In this document: positions 43,384 through 52,362 of the stretch, one piece after another
Layout: each line of letters opens with the position of its first letter
Position numbering within the stretch: the first letter of the stretch is position 1
Assembly (NCBI GenBank): GCA_039029535.1
Contig: JBCCFW010000014.1
Location: 1-64,000, forward strand
Reading direction: 5' to 3'
Source: JBCCFW01 sp039029535
GTDB taxonomy: Bacteria > Acidobacteriota > JBCCFW01
DNA length: 64,000 nt
Program-made: the position numbers and the translations under genes
Notes under the pieces: model-generated
Databases searched by the model: none
Seen by the model: only the letters and a program-made list of their open reading frames with translations
Told to the model about the DNA's origin: nothing

Positions 43384-44810
43384 CGGGATCTCCTCACCCT
43401 CTCCAGGAGGGTGATGGCGCGGGTGAAGGCCTCTCGTCGGGTCGGTGGTCGATCCGAGAGCAGCCCTTTCAACTGATCGGGTTCCAGCCGCGAGGATCGC
43501 GCCCACTGCTGGAGGGAGTCGGGGTGGTGATCACGCACCCGTCGCTGACAGGCGGCGCGGACCGCGGCGTGAAGCAGGTCGAGACGTCCGGCGCGGACGA
43601 GCAGCGCTCCCGAGGCGCGCAGGTGCTCGACGAGCTCACGTCGAGGACTGGCGGCCGGTGGCAGCAGGGGCCCAAAGCGCACCGCCGAGTAGAGACCGGC
43701 GGTCAGGAGGAAGAGACCCAGGCTGAGGCAGAGCTCGGGTCCCTTCTCGGCGAACAGCCCCCAGATCGAGGCGCGCCGGAGGTACGGCGCGAGCCAGGCC
43801 GTCGTCGGTGGCTCGGCGCCGACCAGGGCGCGCCACGCGAGGATCGCGTCATCGTGGTCGGCGAGTTGATCGTTCTCGAGGAAGGCCGTGTCGGCCAGGA
43901 CGCGCACGACGCCTTCACCCCAGCCGAGCTCGAGGAAGAACGACTGACCCGACACGTCGTCCAGCGTGGCCAGCGTCTCCGCGAACTCGAGTGATTCCAG
44001 CCGGACGGGATGACGCGCCAAGATGGTGAGCCCCGGCTCGAGCTCGACACGATGGAAACGCTCGGCGAAGAGGAGGCTGAACAAGCCGGCACCCGCCGCG
44101 TGGTCGTCTTCGTCGGACCGGTCATCGCCCGTGTCGTCGTCGCCCTCTCCCTCGGCGTTGGAGTCTTCCCCCGCGTCCTCATCATCCGTGGTGTCCGTCG
44201 AGTCGTCTGCGCTCGAGTCGTCGTCCTCGTCCTCGTCCTTCTCCGAGGAGGAGGCACTGGGCTCGTCCTCGGAAGTCTCCTCCTCGCCGATCTCTTCGTC
44301 GTCCTCCTCGGTCTCGTCGGCGTCGGGACCGTCCTCGACCTCTTCCCAGTCGAGCTCGTCCTCGTCCCCGACGACCACGTCCAGGCCGAGGAAGGGGAGC
44401 AGCGAGTCGAGGGGGTCCGGCACCATGCCGTCCGGGGCGAGGCCGTCGTCGTCCATGGTGAACGCCGGACGGAGGCTGGGCGAGACCACGAGGGTCCCGC
44501 CGTCCGACACCCAGGCCAGCACGCGATCGACCTGGCCCGGAGTCAGGCGGGCGCTGGCCGCCGGCAGGAAGAGCAGGCCGTCGGCTGGAGGAAGCCGCGC
44601 CAGGGTCGAGATCGACTCGAGCTCGATTCCCGAGTCGGTCAGGTATCTCTCGAGGGCGAAGTATCGATTGGTCCGGACCTCGCGGCTCGCCCCCGTCCGT
44701 CGTTCGATCTCCACCCGCTCGTAGCGGGTCAAGAACCAGCCCACCGACAGGGCCGAAGCGACGAGGACCCCCAGGAGGATCAGCCAGCGCGAGCGGGCAT
44801 CGGAGCTCAC
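43380..44810 (-). CDS. DUF4350 membrane protein with a long acidic insert
   Basis: A protein of 476 residues with an N-terminal TM helix (WLILLGVLVASALSVGWFL), an extracytoplasmic domain typical of DUF4350 (REVRTNRYFALERYLTDSG; ADGLLFLPAASARLTPGQVDRVLAWVSDGGTLVVSPS) and a second TM helix near 360-380 (ELCLSLGLFLLTAGLYSAV). Between them lies an extremely acidic stretch, about residues 148-236, almost only Asp, Glu, Ser, Thr and Gly. The C-terminal part is helical and basic. GTG 44810 overlaps the DUF4129 gene stop by 4 bases. Confidence 0.85.
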   Translation of the reverse strand: MSSDARSRWLILLGVLVASALSVGWFLTRYERVEIERRTGASREVRTNRYFALERYLTDSGIELESISTLARLPPADGLLFLPAASARLTPGQVDRVLAWVSDGGTLVVSPSLRPAFTMDDDGLAPDGMVPDPLDSLLPFLGLDVVVGDEDELDWEEVEDGPDADETEEDDEEIGEEETSEDEPSASSSEKDEDEDDDSSADDSTDTTDDEDAGEDSNAEGEGDDDTGDDRSDEDDHAAGAGLFSLLFAERFHRVELEPGLTILARHPVRLESLEFAETLATLDDVSGQSFFLELGWGEGVVRVLADTAFLENDQLADHDDAILAWRALVGAEPPTTAWLAPYLRRASIWGLFAEKGPELCLSLGLFLLTAGLYSAVRFGPLLPPAASPRRELVEHLRASGALLVRAGRLDLLHAAVRAACQRRVRDHHPDSLQQWARSSRLEPDQLKGLLSDRPPTRREAFTRAITLLERVRRSR

Positions 44811-46408
44811 GTCGTCACCTCGAAGTGTCGGTCGAAGTCATCGAACAGCTCCTGCGCCTGCTCGTCACCCGGCGGGCGGTGGGCGTAGGCGGTCGACTGC
44901 CAGGCTCGAGTGAGACTCTCGAAGTAGCGGCTGGGGTCCGAGTCCAGGCACTGGCGCGCCACTCTCAGGCAGTCGAGCTCGGTGAAGCTCTCTCGCAGCG
45001 GCACGGCGTCGCGACGCACGAGACACGACAGCGCCCCGCGGTACAGCAACCCGAGGGCCGCGTCGGTTCGTCCCGCGCGCCAGAGCGCCGCTGCTTGACC
45101 CGCGACATCGTCGGGGAGGGCCTCGGGGCGAATGTCGAGACCCGAGATCGAGTCGGGCAGGGCCGGGACCTCGGGCAGCTCGTCGTCGAGCGGTACCTGA
45201 CGCAACCAGCGCCGCAAGACGAGCACGAGCACGAACAGGACGACGCCCCCGATCACCCAGGGCAGCGAGCTGCCGAGCCATCCGACGACCTGACCGAGCC
45301 AGGCGATGCCCTTCAGCCAGCCGAGGTCGAGCGGCTCCCGCTCCTCCTCCTTCTCGGCCTTCTCCTTGGGCTTCCAGCGCATCACCTTCTCGAGGCGGCC
45401 GAACGCCTCGTCTTCCAGGATGCGGTCGGCGACTTCTCGGGGATCGTCGACCTCGGCCGGACCGAGCAGGTCCCAGGGGTCGGGCGAGGGTGCCGTCTCC
45501 ATCGGTTCCTCGACGACCTCGCCCGTGTCCTCGACCTCCGTCGTGCCAGGCGTGTCGGCCATCGCGATCGCACCGCCGCCGAGCAGCATCGAACCGACGA
45601 GCAGCAGGACGGCGGCCCCCGAACCGACGCCGTCGCGAGCCGCACGCTCCTCGACCTCACGACGCTCGCGGGCCGCCTCGCCGAGACGACGGAAGCCGAT
45701 CTCGATGTCCCAGCCTTCGAGTCGAGTGCGACGGTTGATGTAGGTCGCGAAACCCGCCGCCACCGCGTGCGGTTGGAGCAAGAGCCAGCTCAGCACGAAG
45801 AGGCCCGGCAGCATCAGGTTGCCTGGTGCGCTCGAGTCCGTCTCGAACTGAGCGTCGAACAGGTGACTCCAGTCGATCTCCATCCACTCGGGAACGAACA
45901 TGACCATCGCCGACCAGCCCGCCAGCGCGAGGCCGAGCTCGAGCAGCCAGAAGCCGATGATGAAGCCGGCGTCCGCTTGGTCGGCGGCGAGTGCGAGGTC
46001 GTTGATGCGACGACGGCGTCGCGTGCCGCGGAGGTCCTCGAGCTGCCAGGTCGGCAAGTGGAGGTGACGGCCCGGGTGGAGACGGAGAGGAAAGAGACAG
46101 CCCCAGAACAGGCGACGGCAGAGGCCCAACCACTCGGCGAGGCTGCGTCGCGTGTCGAGCACCTCACCGAACACCGCGCGGCTGAGCACGTGGAGGATGA
46201 GCACGTCACCGAAGGGGCGCAGCCACCAGAGGACGAACAGCCCCGGGCGTCCCAGCAAGACCAGCAGCGCGACGCTGACCGGGATCGCCGCCAACAGCCA
46301 AGGTCGGTAGATCACTCCGGCCCACTGTCGGACCAGCACGTGACCGAGGTCGGCCGACTCCCAGCCGCGCCGTGGCCGGAGGGCCACGCTCAGGCGATCA
46401 AGATCCAC
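44807..46408 (-). CDS. DUF4129 membrane protein of the MoxR operon
   Basis: A protein of 533 residues with several TM helices in the first 300 residues (PWLLAAIPVSVALLVLLG; FIIGFWLLELGLALAGWSAMVMF; MLPGLFVLSWLLLQPHAVAAGF; AAVLLLVGSMLLGGGAIAMA), a charged middle region, another helix (SLPWVIGGVVLFVLVLVLRRWL) and the DUF4129 domain at the C-terminus (AAALWRAGRTDAALGLLYRGALSCLVRR...FTELDCLRVARQCLD). DUF4129 often follows a transglutaminase-like or MoxR cluster. GTG 46408 overlaps the SpoIIM-like gene by 11 bases. Confidence 0.85.
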   Translation of the reverse strand: MDLDRLSVALRPRRGWESADLGHVLVRQWAGVIYRPWLLAAIPVSVALLVLLGRPGLFVLWWLRPFGDVLILHVLSRAVFGEVLDTRRSLAEWLGLCRRLFWGCLFPLRLHPGRHLHLPTWQLEDLRGTRRRRRINDLALAADQADAGFIIGFWLLELGLALAGWSAMVMFVPEWMEIDWSHLFDAQFETDSSAPGNLMLPGLFVLSWLLLQPHAVAAGFATYINRRTRLEGWDIEIGFRRLGEAARERREVEERAARDGVGSGAAVLLLVGSMLLGGGAIAMADTPGTTEVEDTGEVVEEPMETAPSPDPWDLLGPAEVDDPREVADRILEDEAFGRLEKVMRWKPKEKAEKEEEREPLDLGWLKGIAWLGQVVGWLGSSLPWVIGGVVLFVLVLVLRRWLRQVPLDDELPEVPALPDSISGLDIRPEALPDDVAGQAAALWRAGRTDAALGLLYRGALSCLVRRDAVPLRESFTELDCLRVARQCLDSDPSRYFESLTRAWQSTAYAHRPPGDEQAQELFDDFDRHFEVTT

Positions 46409-47354
46409 GACGCAAGCCCGAGAGACCGAGGTAGGCGGCCACGACGATCCAGCACGCGGCCCCGACTCCGTACTTCACCTGCGGCTCGAACTGACGGAAC
46501 GACCAGAACGCCTCGACGATCGCGGCCACCACCAACATGGCCGCCATCCCGAGCACGAGCTCGGAGAGGGGGCGAGCGACCTCGCGCAGGGCCTGGTTCC
46601 GCGTCCGACGTCCGGGCGCCAGCAGGGTGAAGCCGAGCTTGAGACCCGCAGCTCCCGCGAGGATCAAGGCGGTGATCTCGAAGGCGCAGTGCGCGATGAC
46701 GAAGGTCCAGAACTGCTCGCCGTGACCCTCGACCGTCAGGTGGGCGGCGAGGCCTCCGAGGATGAGTCCGTTGAGCACGAGGAAGAAGACCGAGCCGAGC
46801 CCGGCCAACAGGCCCGACGCGAAGGTGCGGAAGCCGATGCCGATGTTGTTCTGGATGTAGAGCCCGAACATCTGGAGGTCGCCGTCGAGCCCACGCTCGC
46901 GCTCGCCCGGCGAGTACATCGCTTCGAACAACGCGACGTTGTCGGGGCTGAACACCGAGTAGAGCGACGACGGCTCGGTGAGCACGGCGATGCCGACGGC
47001 GAGCGCCGGTCCGTAGAAGAGGAAGTTCGCGAGGGCGAACAGCTTCCACTCGGCCCGCACGCGGCGGGGGAAGTCGCGGAAGAAGAACTCGAAGAGCTTG
47101 AGACCCTGGCCCGAGCGGTCGCGGTAGAGATGACGTGCGCCACGCAAGGTGAGCTCGTGCAGTCGTGATTCGAGGTCCGGTCCGAGATGACGCTGACGCA
47201 CGAGGGCGAGGTGGTGGCAGGTGGCGCGGTAGAGCTCGGGCAGCTCTTCCAGGCCCTCGGGTCGCTGCCAGTGGAAGCTGGACAGGCCGTCGAGCAAGTG
47301 CTCGAGTCGCTGCCAGGTGCCCTCGTTATGGGCGATGAATTCCGCGCGCTTCAC
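46398..47354 (-). CDS. SpoIIM-family (DUF95) membrane protein
   Basis: A protein of 318 residues. The N-terminal 100 residues are helical and cytoplasmic (FIAHNEGTWQRLEHLLDGL). At least five TM helices follow, with NNIGIGFRTFASGLLAGLGSVFFLVLNGLILGG and VIAHCAFEITALILAGAAGLKLG, signatures of the Stage II sporulation M family. In Bacillus SpoIIM works in engulfment, but this family is widespread in non-sporulating bacteria in the same MoxR neighbourhood. GTG 47354 overlaps the RDD gene stop by 4 bases. Confidence 0.92.
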   Translation of the reverse strand: MKRAEFIAHNEGTWQRLEHLLDGLSSFHWQRPEGLEELPELYRATCHHLALVRQRHLGPDLESRLHELTLRGARHLYRDRSGQGLKLFEFFFRDFPRRVRAEWKLFALANFLFYGPALAVGIAVLTEPSSLYSVFSPDNVALFEAMYSPGERERGLDGDLQMFGLYIQNNIGIGFRTFASGLLAGLGSVFFLVLNGLILGGLAAHLTVEGHGEQFWTFVIAHCAFEITALILAGAAGLKLGFTLLAPGRRTRNQALREVARPLSELVLGMAAMLVVAAIVEAFWSFRQFEPQVKYGVGAACWIVVAAYLGLSGLRRGS

Positions 47355-48055
47355 GGGCCGCTCTCCCGGAGCCAGGCGGCCATGCCGCGGAGACGCTCGA
47401 GCCCGACGTCACCGGTCGCTCCCGTCAAGGCGCTGAGTCGATCGGCGAGCTCGACGCGACGCTGGGGGCTCCACGTGGACTCGCGCTCGAGGAAGGCGAG
47501 GAGAAGGCGAGCATCGTCGAGGCTGAGGCCGGGGGGCGGCGGCAAGGGACGAATCGCTTCGGGCGCCTCGGGCGGGGGAGGCGCGCGTCGCACGCGGTGG
47601 AGGACCAGCGTCCCTGCCAATCGATCGCCGAGCCGCTGGTTGTCCGGAGACACGAGGCACGAGAGCAAGCCGAAGCCGTAGGTCGGGAAGGGGGACATGG
47701 GCAGGCTGTCGACGAAGCGAAGGAGGTTGCGCAGCAGCGACGATCGCCAGCCCACCGCCGTTCCGTCTTCGTGGACGACGACCAGGCCCAGCGCGCGCTT
47801 GCCGGGTGAGGCTCCGCCGAGCAACACCTCGAAGACGACGTGGTAGCCCCAGGTCAGCACGAAGATCAGGAGCAGCCAGAGCCCGATGCCGGCCTCGCCG
47901 CCGGGCGCGAACACGAAGATGGAGCCGACCGCGCAGACGAGAATGAGCGTGACGTCGATGAGCCAGGCGAAGAGCCGGGCCAGCGGGCCGGCCACCGGCA
48001 AGGCGATCTCGACCCCCTCGGGGGTCGCCTCTCGACGAAGGGTGTCGAGCTTCAC
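47351..48055 (-). CDS. RDD-family membrane protein, first gene of the MoxR operon
   Basis: A protein of 234 residues. The RDD domain (about 15-165) has the Arg-Leu-Ala...Asp pattern (GPLARLFAWLIDVTLILVC), a second helix and GGASPGKRALGLVVVHEDG, followed by NLLRFVDSLP. The C-terminal third is soluble and helical. The start is uncertain. GTG 48055 is chosen because it overlaps, by GTGA, a short ORF with a strong ribosome site, matching every other junction of this operon. A GTG at 48187 in the same frame would add 44 low-complexity residues. RDD proteins are proposed transporters or assembly factors. Confidence 0.8.
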   Translation of the reverse strand: MKLDTLRREATPEGVEIALPVAGPLARLFAWLIDVTLILVCAVGSIFVFAPGGEAGIGLWLLLIFVLTWGYHVVFEVLLGGASPGKRALGLVVVHEDGTAVGWRSSLLRNLLRFVDSLPMSPFPTYGFGLLSCLVSPDNQRLGDRLAGTLVLHRVRRAPPPPEAPEAIRPLPPPPGLSLDDARLLLAFLERESTWSPQRRVELADRLSALTGATGDVGLERLRGMAAWLRESGP

Positions 48056-48141
48056 GCGGAGCTGCTCACGCAGAACGGAACGCAGGGACGCAGGGAGAGG
48101 TTGCGAGCGCCGCTGCCCGCGGTGCCGAGCCGGACTGCCAT
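48052..48141 (-). CDS. Possible 29-residue leader ORF upstream of the RDD gene
   Basis: A short ORF beginning MAVRLGTAGSGARNL. A strong GGAGGAGG lies 6-8 bases before its ATG, better than any site upstream of the RDD gene. Its TGA overlaps the RDD GTG by 4 bases, the same coupling used at most junctions of this operon. It may be a leader peptide that drives RDD translation. The alternative is that this DNA encodes the RDD N-terminus from GTG 48187 in another frame. Confidence 0.35.
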   Translation of the reverse strand: MAVRLGTAGSGARNLSLRPCVPFCVSSSA

Positions 48142-48441
48142 CGACGAACCCTCCTCCAGCCGACACTAGCACGCTCGGACGGGTCACCTCGCCGCAGCAT
48201 CTTCCGTCGACTCACGTCCTCGAACGGCTTTCGAGAAAGGGGACGGAGCCTGGTCGAGCGGGCCCACGAGCAGCACCTCACCGATTCCGGGCTCGCCCGC
48301 CATGCGGGTCGCTCCGCCCCGGCACCGAGGTTGATCGACTTGCCCGGAGCGGTCCTGCGACTTACCTTCAACTCGCTTTTCTCAACATCAGTCAGGACGC
48401 ACTCGTGGGGGAAGAGGGTGCCGTGCCTGCGGGGAAATCCC
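48142..48441. other. Divergent intergenic region between MoxR operon and kinase gene
   Basis: About 300 bases that should hold promoters for both the MoxR operon and the kinase gene. I see no gene I would support. The right part is AT-richer (CTTACCTTCAACTCGC, TTTTCTCAACATCAG, about 48360-48390), a plausible start region for the kinase transcript, but no promoter elements could be fixed. Confidence 0.4.
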
Positions 48442-51400
48442 GTGACAACGACGAGTCCGGGGGGAAACAGCACCCCCCGAACACCGGGACCGGGTGCGAG
48501 CACGAGCTCCGGCCTGCCCCGGCAGATCGGCGCGTACCAGGTGGAAGAGGAGATCGGCCGAGGCAGCTCGGGCGTCGTCCTCCGTGCCATCGACACGCGC
48601 CTCGACCGGACGGTCGCGCTCAAGGCCGTGAGCCTCGAGCTCGCCGAGGACGCCCAGCAGCTCGAGCGCTTCGAGCGTGAAGCGAAGGTCCTCGCCGCCC
48701 TCCATCACCCCAACGTCGCGATGATCCACGCCCTCGAGCGCGTGGAAGGTCGACCGGTCCTCGTGCTCGAGCACGTGGGCGGGGACACGCTCTACCGCGT
48801 CCTCCTCAATGGACGGATGGAGCCGGACGCCGCCTGTCGAGTGGGGGCGCAGGTCGCCGCGGCGCTCGAGGCGGCTCACGCGCTCGGCATCATCCATCGC
48901 GACCTCAAGCCGGCCAACGTCAAGTTCTCCACGCGGGGCGTGGCGAAGGTCCTCGACTTCGGCCTGGCGCGACATCTTCAGCCCACCGGCGCCGGCGACG
49001 GACCGGGCACGCTCGGTCGCGCCATGGTCGGAACTCCCGGCTACATGAGCCCCGAGCAGGTTCACGGGGGCAAGGTCGATCAGCGCACCGACATCTGGGC
49101 CCTGGGCTCGGTGCTCTTCGAGTGCGTCACGGGACGACCCGCCTTCGATGGCTCGACCTGGGCCGATCGCATCGCGGCCATCCTCCACGTCGATCCCGAT
49201 TGGAGCCTGCTCCCCGACGGCACGCCGCCGCGCCTGCGCTCGCTGCTCGAGAGCTGCCTCCACCGCGACCCGGCTCAGCGTCCTCGCGAGGTCGCCGAGG
49301 TGCGCGGTGTCCTCGAAGAGCTCCTGAAAGAACGACCGTGGGGCGAGACGGGTGAGCTCATCCTCCCCCGCGAGCCCGCGGTGAAGGCGGTGCTGGTCAC
49401 CGACTGCGTGCGGCTCCTGCAGGCCGACGAGCTCGACGCCGGACAGCGGGTCGGTCTCCACGACTGGATGGCGGCGATGCGTCAGCGTCACTCCGGACGC
49501 GAGATCGCCGAGGGCTGGGTCTTCCTCTTCGAGGAGCCGCTGGCCGCGGTCGAGGCGGCGCTGGAGCTGCACGCCGGTCTTTCCGAGATCGGTGAGGCGC
49601 TCGGTCGCCCGATGGCGGCCCGTGTCGGCATCCATCTCGGCGAGGTCTTGCTGCGCACGAGCGCGTCACCCGACGGCGCGTCGATCGTTCTCGAGGGACG
49701 CGCGATGCCGCTGGCTCGCTCGCTCATGGGGCTCGCCCTGCCCGGGCAGAGCTTGCTGTCGCGCGGCGCGGCCGATCCGGCTCGACGGGCCGAGAGCGCG
49801 AGCGTCGGTGGCCTGCGCTGGGTGCGACACGGCAGTTACCGGCTGCCCATGGGTGATGTCGTCGACGTGGTCGAGGTCGGTCGCCCCGGTCGCTCGCTCA
49901 TCGGTCCTCCGGCCGACTCCGAGCGCGGTCGTCGCGAGCGTCCGGGTCGTCTTCCGGAGCAGGTCACGAGCTTCGTCGGTCGCACGCGTGAGCTGGAAGT
50001 GCTCGAGCAGAACCTCCGGCAGCATCGTCTGGTCACCGTGTTCGGGACCGGTGGCTGTGGCAAGACCCGTCTCTCGCTGGTTCTCGCCGAGCGCTGGCGG
50101 GACCTCCTGACCGGAGGAAGCTGGTTCGTCGACCTGTCCGACTGCGTCTCTCGGGAAGAGCTGGCGCGTCGGGTCGCGCAGGCGTTGGGGCTGCGCGAGG
50201 GGCCAGGTCAGGAGATGGAGCCGCTCCTGCGCGACCACCTCTCGTCACGTGAGCTGCTCCTGGTCCTCGATGGTTGCGAAGGTCTCACCGGCCTGGTCGG
50301 GCGCTTCGTGGAGAGCCTGTTGCGCGCCTGTCCCCGACTGCGGATCCTCGCCACCAGCCGCGAGGCGCTCGGCATCTCGGAAGAGGTCGTCTTCTCGCTG
50401 CAACCCTTCCCGGTCGCCGAGCTCGATCGCCTCGACCTGGCGCAGCTCGCCCAGGTCGACGCGTGTCGTCTCTTCGTCGAGCGGGCGCGTCAGGCGCAGC
50501 CGGAGTTCCGGCTCGAGGCTGGCAACGCGGGTTCGATCCAGATCGCCTGCCAGTGCCTCGGAGGTCTCCCGCTCGCCATCGAGCTGGCGGCGGCGCGTGT
50601 GAAGGAAGAGGGCGTCGACGAGATCGCCCGACGACTCGAGCAGAGCCTCAGCCTGGAAGACGGCGACGGCAGTCGCGAGGCGCTGTCAGCCGCCCTGGCC
50701 TGGAGTCATCGTCAGCTCGGCCCGGCCGAGCAGCTCCTGTTCCGCCGCCTGGCGATCTTCGCCGGTGCCTGGTCGCTCGAGGCGGCCGAAGAGGTGTGCG
50801 GCTCGCCGGAGATGCCGCTGGCGCAGATGCTCTGCCAGCTCATCGACCGCTCGCTCGTGCAGGTCTCGCGCACGGTCGAGGGGCGACGTCATCGTCTGCT
50901 CGAGCCCGTGAAGATCTTCGCGCGAGAGCAGCTCGAGCGCTCTGGCGAGATGGCGGTCTTGCGCGAACGTCATCGTCATCGCGTGCTGCGTCTCGTCGAG
51001 AGCGCGGTCGTGCGGCTGCGGGGTCCGCAGCAGGCGTCCTGGCTCGCCCGGCTCGAGAGCGAGCACGAAGAGATCCGGACGGCCCTCGCGCGCTGCGGCG
51101 ACGACGAGGGCAAGGAGGTCGAGGAGCTGCGCATCGCCGCGGCCGCCTGGTCCTTCTGGCACTTGCGTGGTCACTGGGCCCTGGGACGCGAGGCCCTGAC
51201 GCGCGCGCTCGACCGGGCGCGCCGGGCTCCGGCTCCCATGCGTTGCCTGGCGCTGGAAGGTGCCGGGGTCTTGGCCGGCTGCCAGGGCGACCTGCACGCG
51301 GCGCGTGCGCTGCACGAGGAGTGCCTGGCCCTGCGTCGTGCAGAAGAAGACTGGGTGGGCGTGTCGTCCTCGCTCGACCACCTCGGCGAGCTGGCGATGG

Positions 51401-52362
51401 CGGCCGGTGAGCTCACCACCGCCCGTGCGCTCTTCGAGGAGAGCCTCGCGCGGCGTCAGGCCGTCGACGACGAGCACGGCGTGGCGGACTCGCAGCACCA
51501 TCTCGGCCGGGTCGCGCTCGCGCGAGGTGACCTGGCGAGCGCCGGCCAACTCCTCGACGACAGTCACGAACGACGACGTCGCCTGGGTGACAGCGCCGGC
51601 ATCGCCGCCTGCCTGACCGACCTCGGGGCCTTGTCCTGTGCTCGTGGCGACCTGCAAGCGGCGCAGGCAGCTCTCGAAGAGTCGCTGGCGATTCGACGCG
51701 AGCTGGGTGACGGACGGGGCATCGCCGACAACCTGGCGCGTCTCTCCGAGCTGGCCACCATCGCGTGCAACCTCTCGTCGGCGCGCTCGCTCTCGGAAGA
51801 AGCCTTGGCGCTGCGACGCGAGCTCGGCGACAAGCGGGGCGTGGCCGACTCCCTCACGCAGCTCGGTCAGGTCGTGCTCGAACAAGGTGAGCCAGCGGAG
51901 GCTCGCTCGCTTCATGAAGAAGCACTCGATCTCAAGCGTGAGCTCGGCGGGCGGGCGACCATCGCGTCGTCGCTGTTGGCGCTGGGTCGCGTGGCCGAGG
52001 CCGAGGGCGAGCTCGAGTCGGCGTGGCAGTTGGGCGTGGAGGCGCTTCGCCTGCACCGCGGCTCGTCGGACTCCGAGCAGGCGGGGCTGGCCGAGACCCT
52101 GGAGTGCCTGGGGCAGGTGGCCGCCGGTCGTCAGCGTGCGGCGCTCGCCGTGCAGCTCCTCGGTGCTGCCGAAGCCCTGCGCGAGCGTCTCGGCTCGCCA
52201 CCTCCTCGCGATCACGGCACCGGTCTCGCTGCGGCCCTGGCCAGCGCGCGTCAGGCCCTCGGCACCGAGGCCTTCGACGCGACCTGGCAACAGGGCCGCG
52301 CCCTACGGCTCGAGCAGGCCGTGCTCCGCGCCATGTCGGCCTGGGAGTTTCCCGCCGCGTAG
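48442..52362 (+). CDS. Ser/Thr protein kinase fused to degenerate cyclase, STAND ATPase and TPR domains
   Basis: A protein of 1306 residues with no TM helix. Kinase domain about 28-300: G-loop GRGSSG (39-44), Lys61 (VALKAV), HRDLKPAN with Asp154, DFG (172-174) and GTPGYMSPEQ. A class III cyclase-like domain follows (about 315-481) with one metal Asp kept (VTDCV, Asp321) but the second site replaced (AEGWVFLFE in place of a GDGF-type motif), so it is probably inactive. Then comes a STAND-type ATPase (LPEQVTSFVGRTRELEVLEQ; P-loop GTGGCGKT 535-542; LLLVLDGCE) and about eight TPR-like hairpins at the C-terminus. GTG 48442 follows GGGGA; GTG 48418 or TTG 48331 are possible. Signal integration is likely; targets unknown. 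Confidence 0.9.
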   Translation: MTTTSPGGNSTPRTPGPGASTSSGLPRQIGAYQVEEEIGRGSSGVVLRAIDTRLDRTVALKAVSLELAEDAQQLERFEREAKVLAALHHPNVAMIHALERVEGRPVLVLEHVGGDTLYRVLLNGRMEPDAACRVGAQVAAALEAAHALGIIHRDLKPANVKFSTRGVAKVLDFGLARHLQPTGAGDGPGTLGRAMVGTPGYMSPEQVHGGKVDQRTDIWALGSVLFECVTGRPAFDGSTWADRIAAILHVDPDWSLLPDGTPPRLRSLLESCLHRDPAQRPREVAEVRGVLEELLKERPWGETGELILPREPAVKAVLVTDCVRLLQADELDAGQRVGLHDWMAAMRQRHSGREIAEGWVFLFEEPLAAVEAALELHAGLSEIGEALGRPMAARVGIHLGEVLLRTSASPDGASIVLEGRAMPLARSLMGLALPGQSLLSRGAADPARRAESASVGGLRWVRHGSYRLPMGDVVDVVEVGRPGRSLIGPPADSERGRRERPGRLPEQVTSFVGRTRELEVLEQNLRQHRLVTVFGTGGCGKTRLSLVLAERWRDLLTGGSWFVDLSDCVSREELARRVAQALGLREGPGQEMEPLLRDHLSSRELLLVLDGCEGLTGLVGRFVESLLRACPRLRILATSREALGISEEVVFSLQPFPVAELDRLDLAQLAQVDACRLFVERARQAQPEFRLEAGNAGSIQIACQCLGGLPLAIELAAARVKEEGVDEIARRLEQSLSLEDGDGSREALSAALAWSHRQLGPAEQLLFRRLAIFAGAWSLEAAEEVCGSPEMPLAQMLCQLIDRSLVQVSRTVEGRRHRLLEPVKIFAREQLERSGEMAVLRERHRHRVLRLVESAVVRLRGPQQASWLARLESEHEEIRTALARCGDDEGKEVEELRIAAAAWSFWHLRGHWALGREALTRALDRARRAPAPMRCLALEGAGVLAGCQGDLHAARALHEECLALRRAEEDWVGVSSSLDHLGELAMAAGELTTARALFEESLARRQAVDDEHGVADSQHHLGRVALARGDLASAGQLLDDSHERRRRLGDSAGIAACLTDLGALSCARGDLQAAQAALEESLAIRRELGDGRGIADNLARLSELATIACNLSSARSLSEEALALRRELGDKRGVADSLTQLGQVVLEQGEPAEARSLHEEALDLKRELGGRATIASSLLALGRVAEAEGELESAWQLGVEALRLHRGSSDSEQAGLAETLECLGQVAAGRQRAALAVQLLGAAEALRERLGSPPPRDHGTGLAAALASARQALGTEAFDATWQQGRALRLEQAVLRAMSAWEFPAA

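Noticed and set aside
46398..47354. SpoIIM homologue as evidence for sporulation
   Set aside because: The family is common in non-sporulating bacteria beside MoxR genes, and no other sporulation gene is present.
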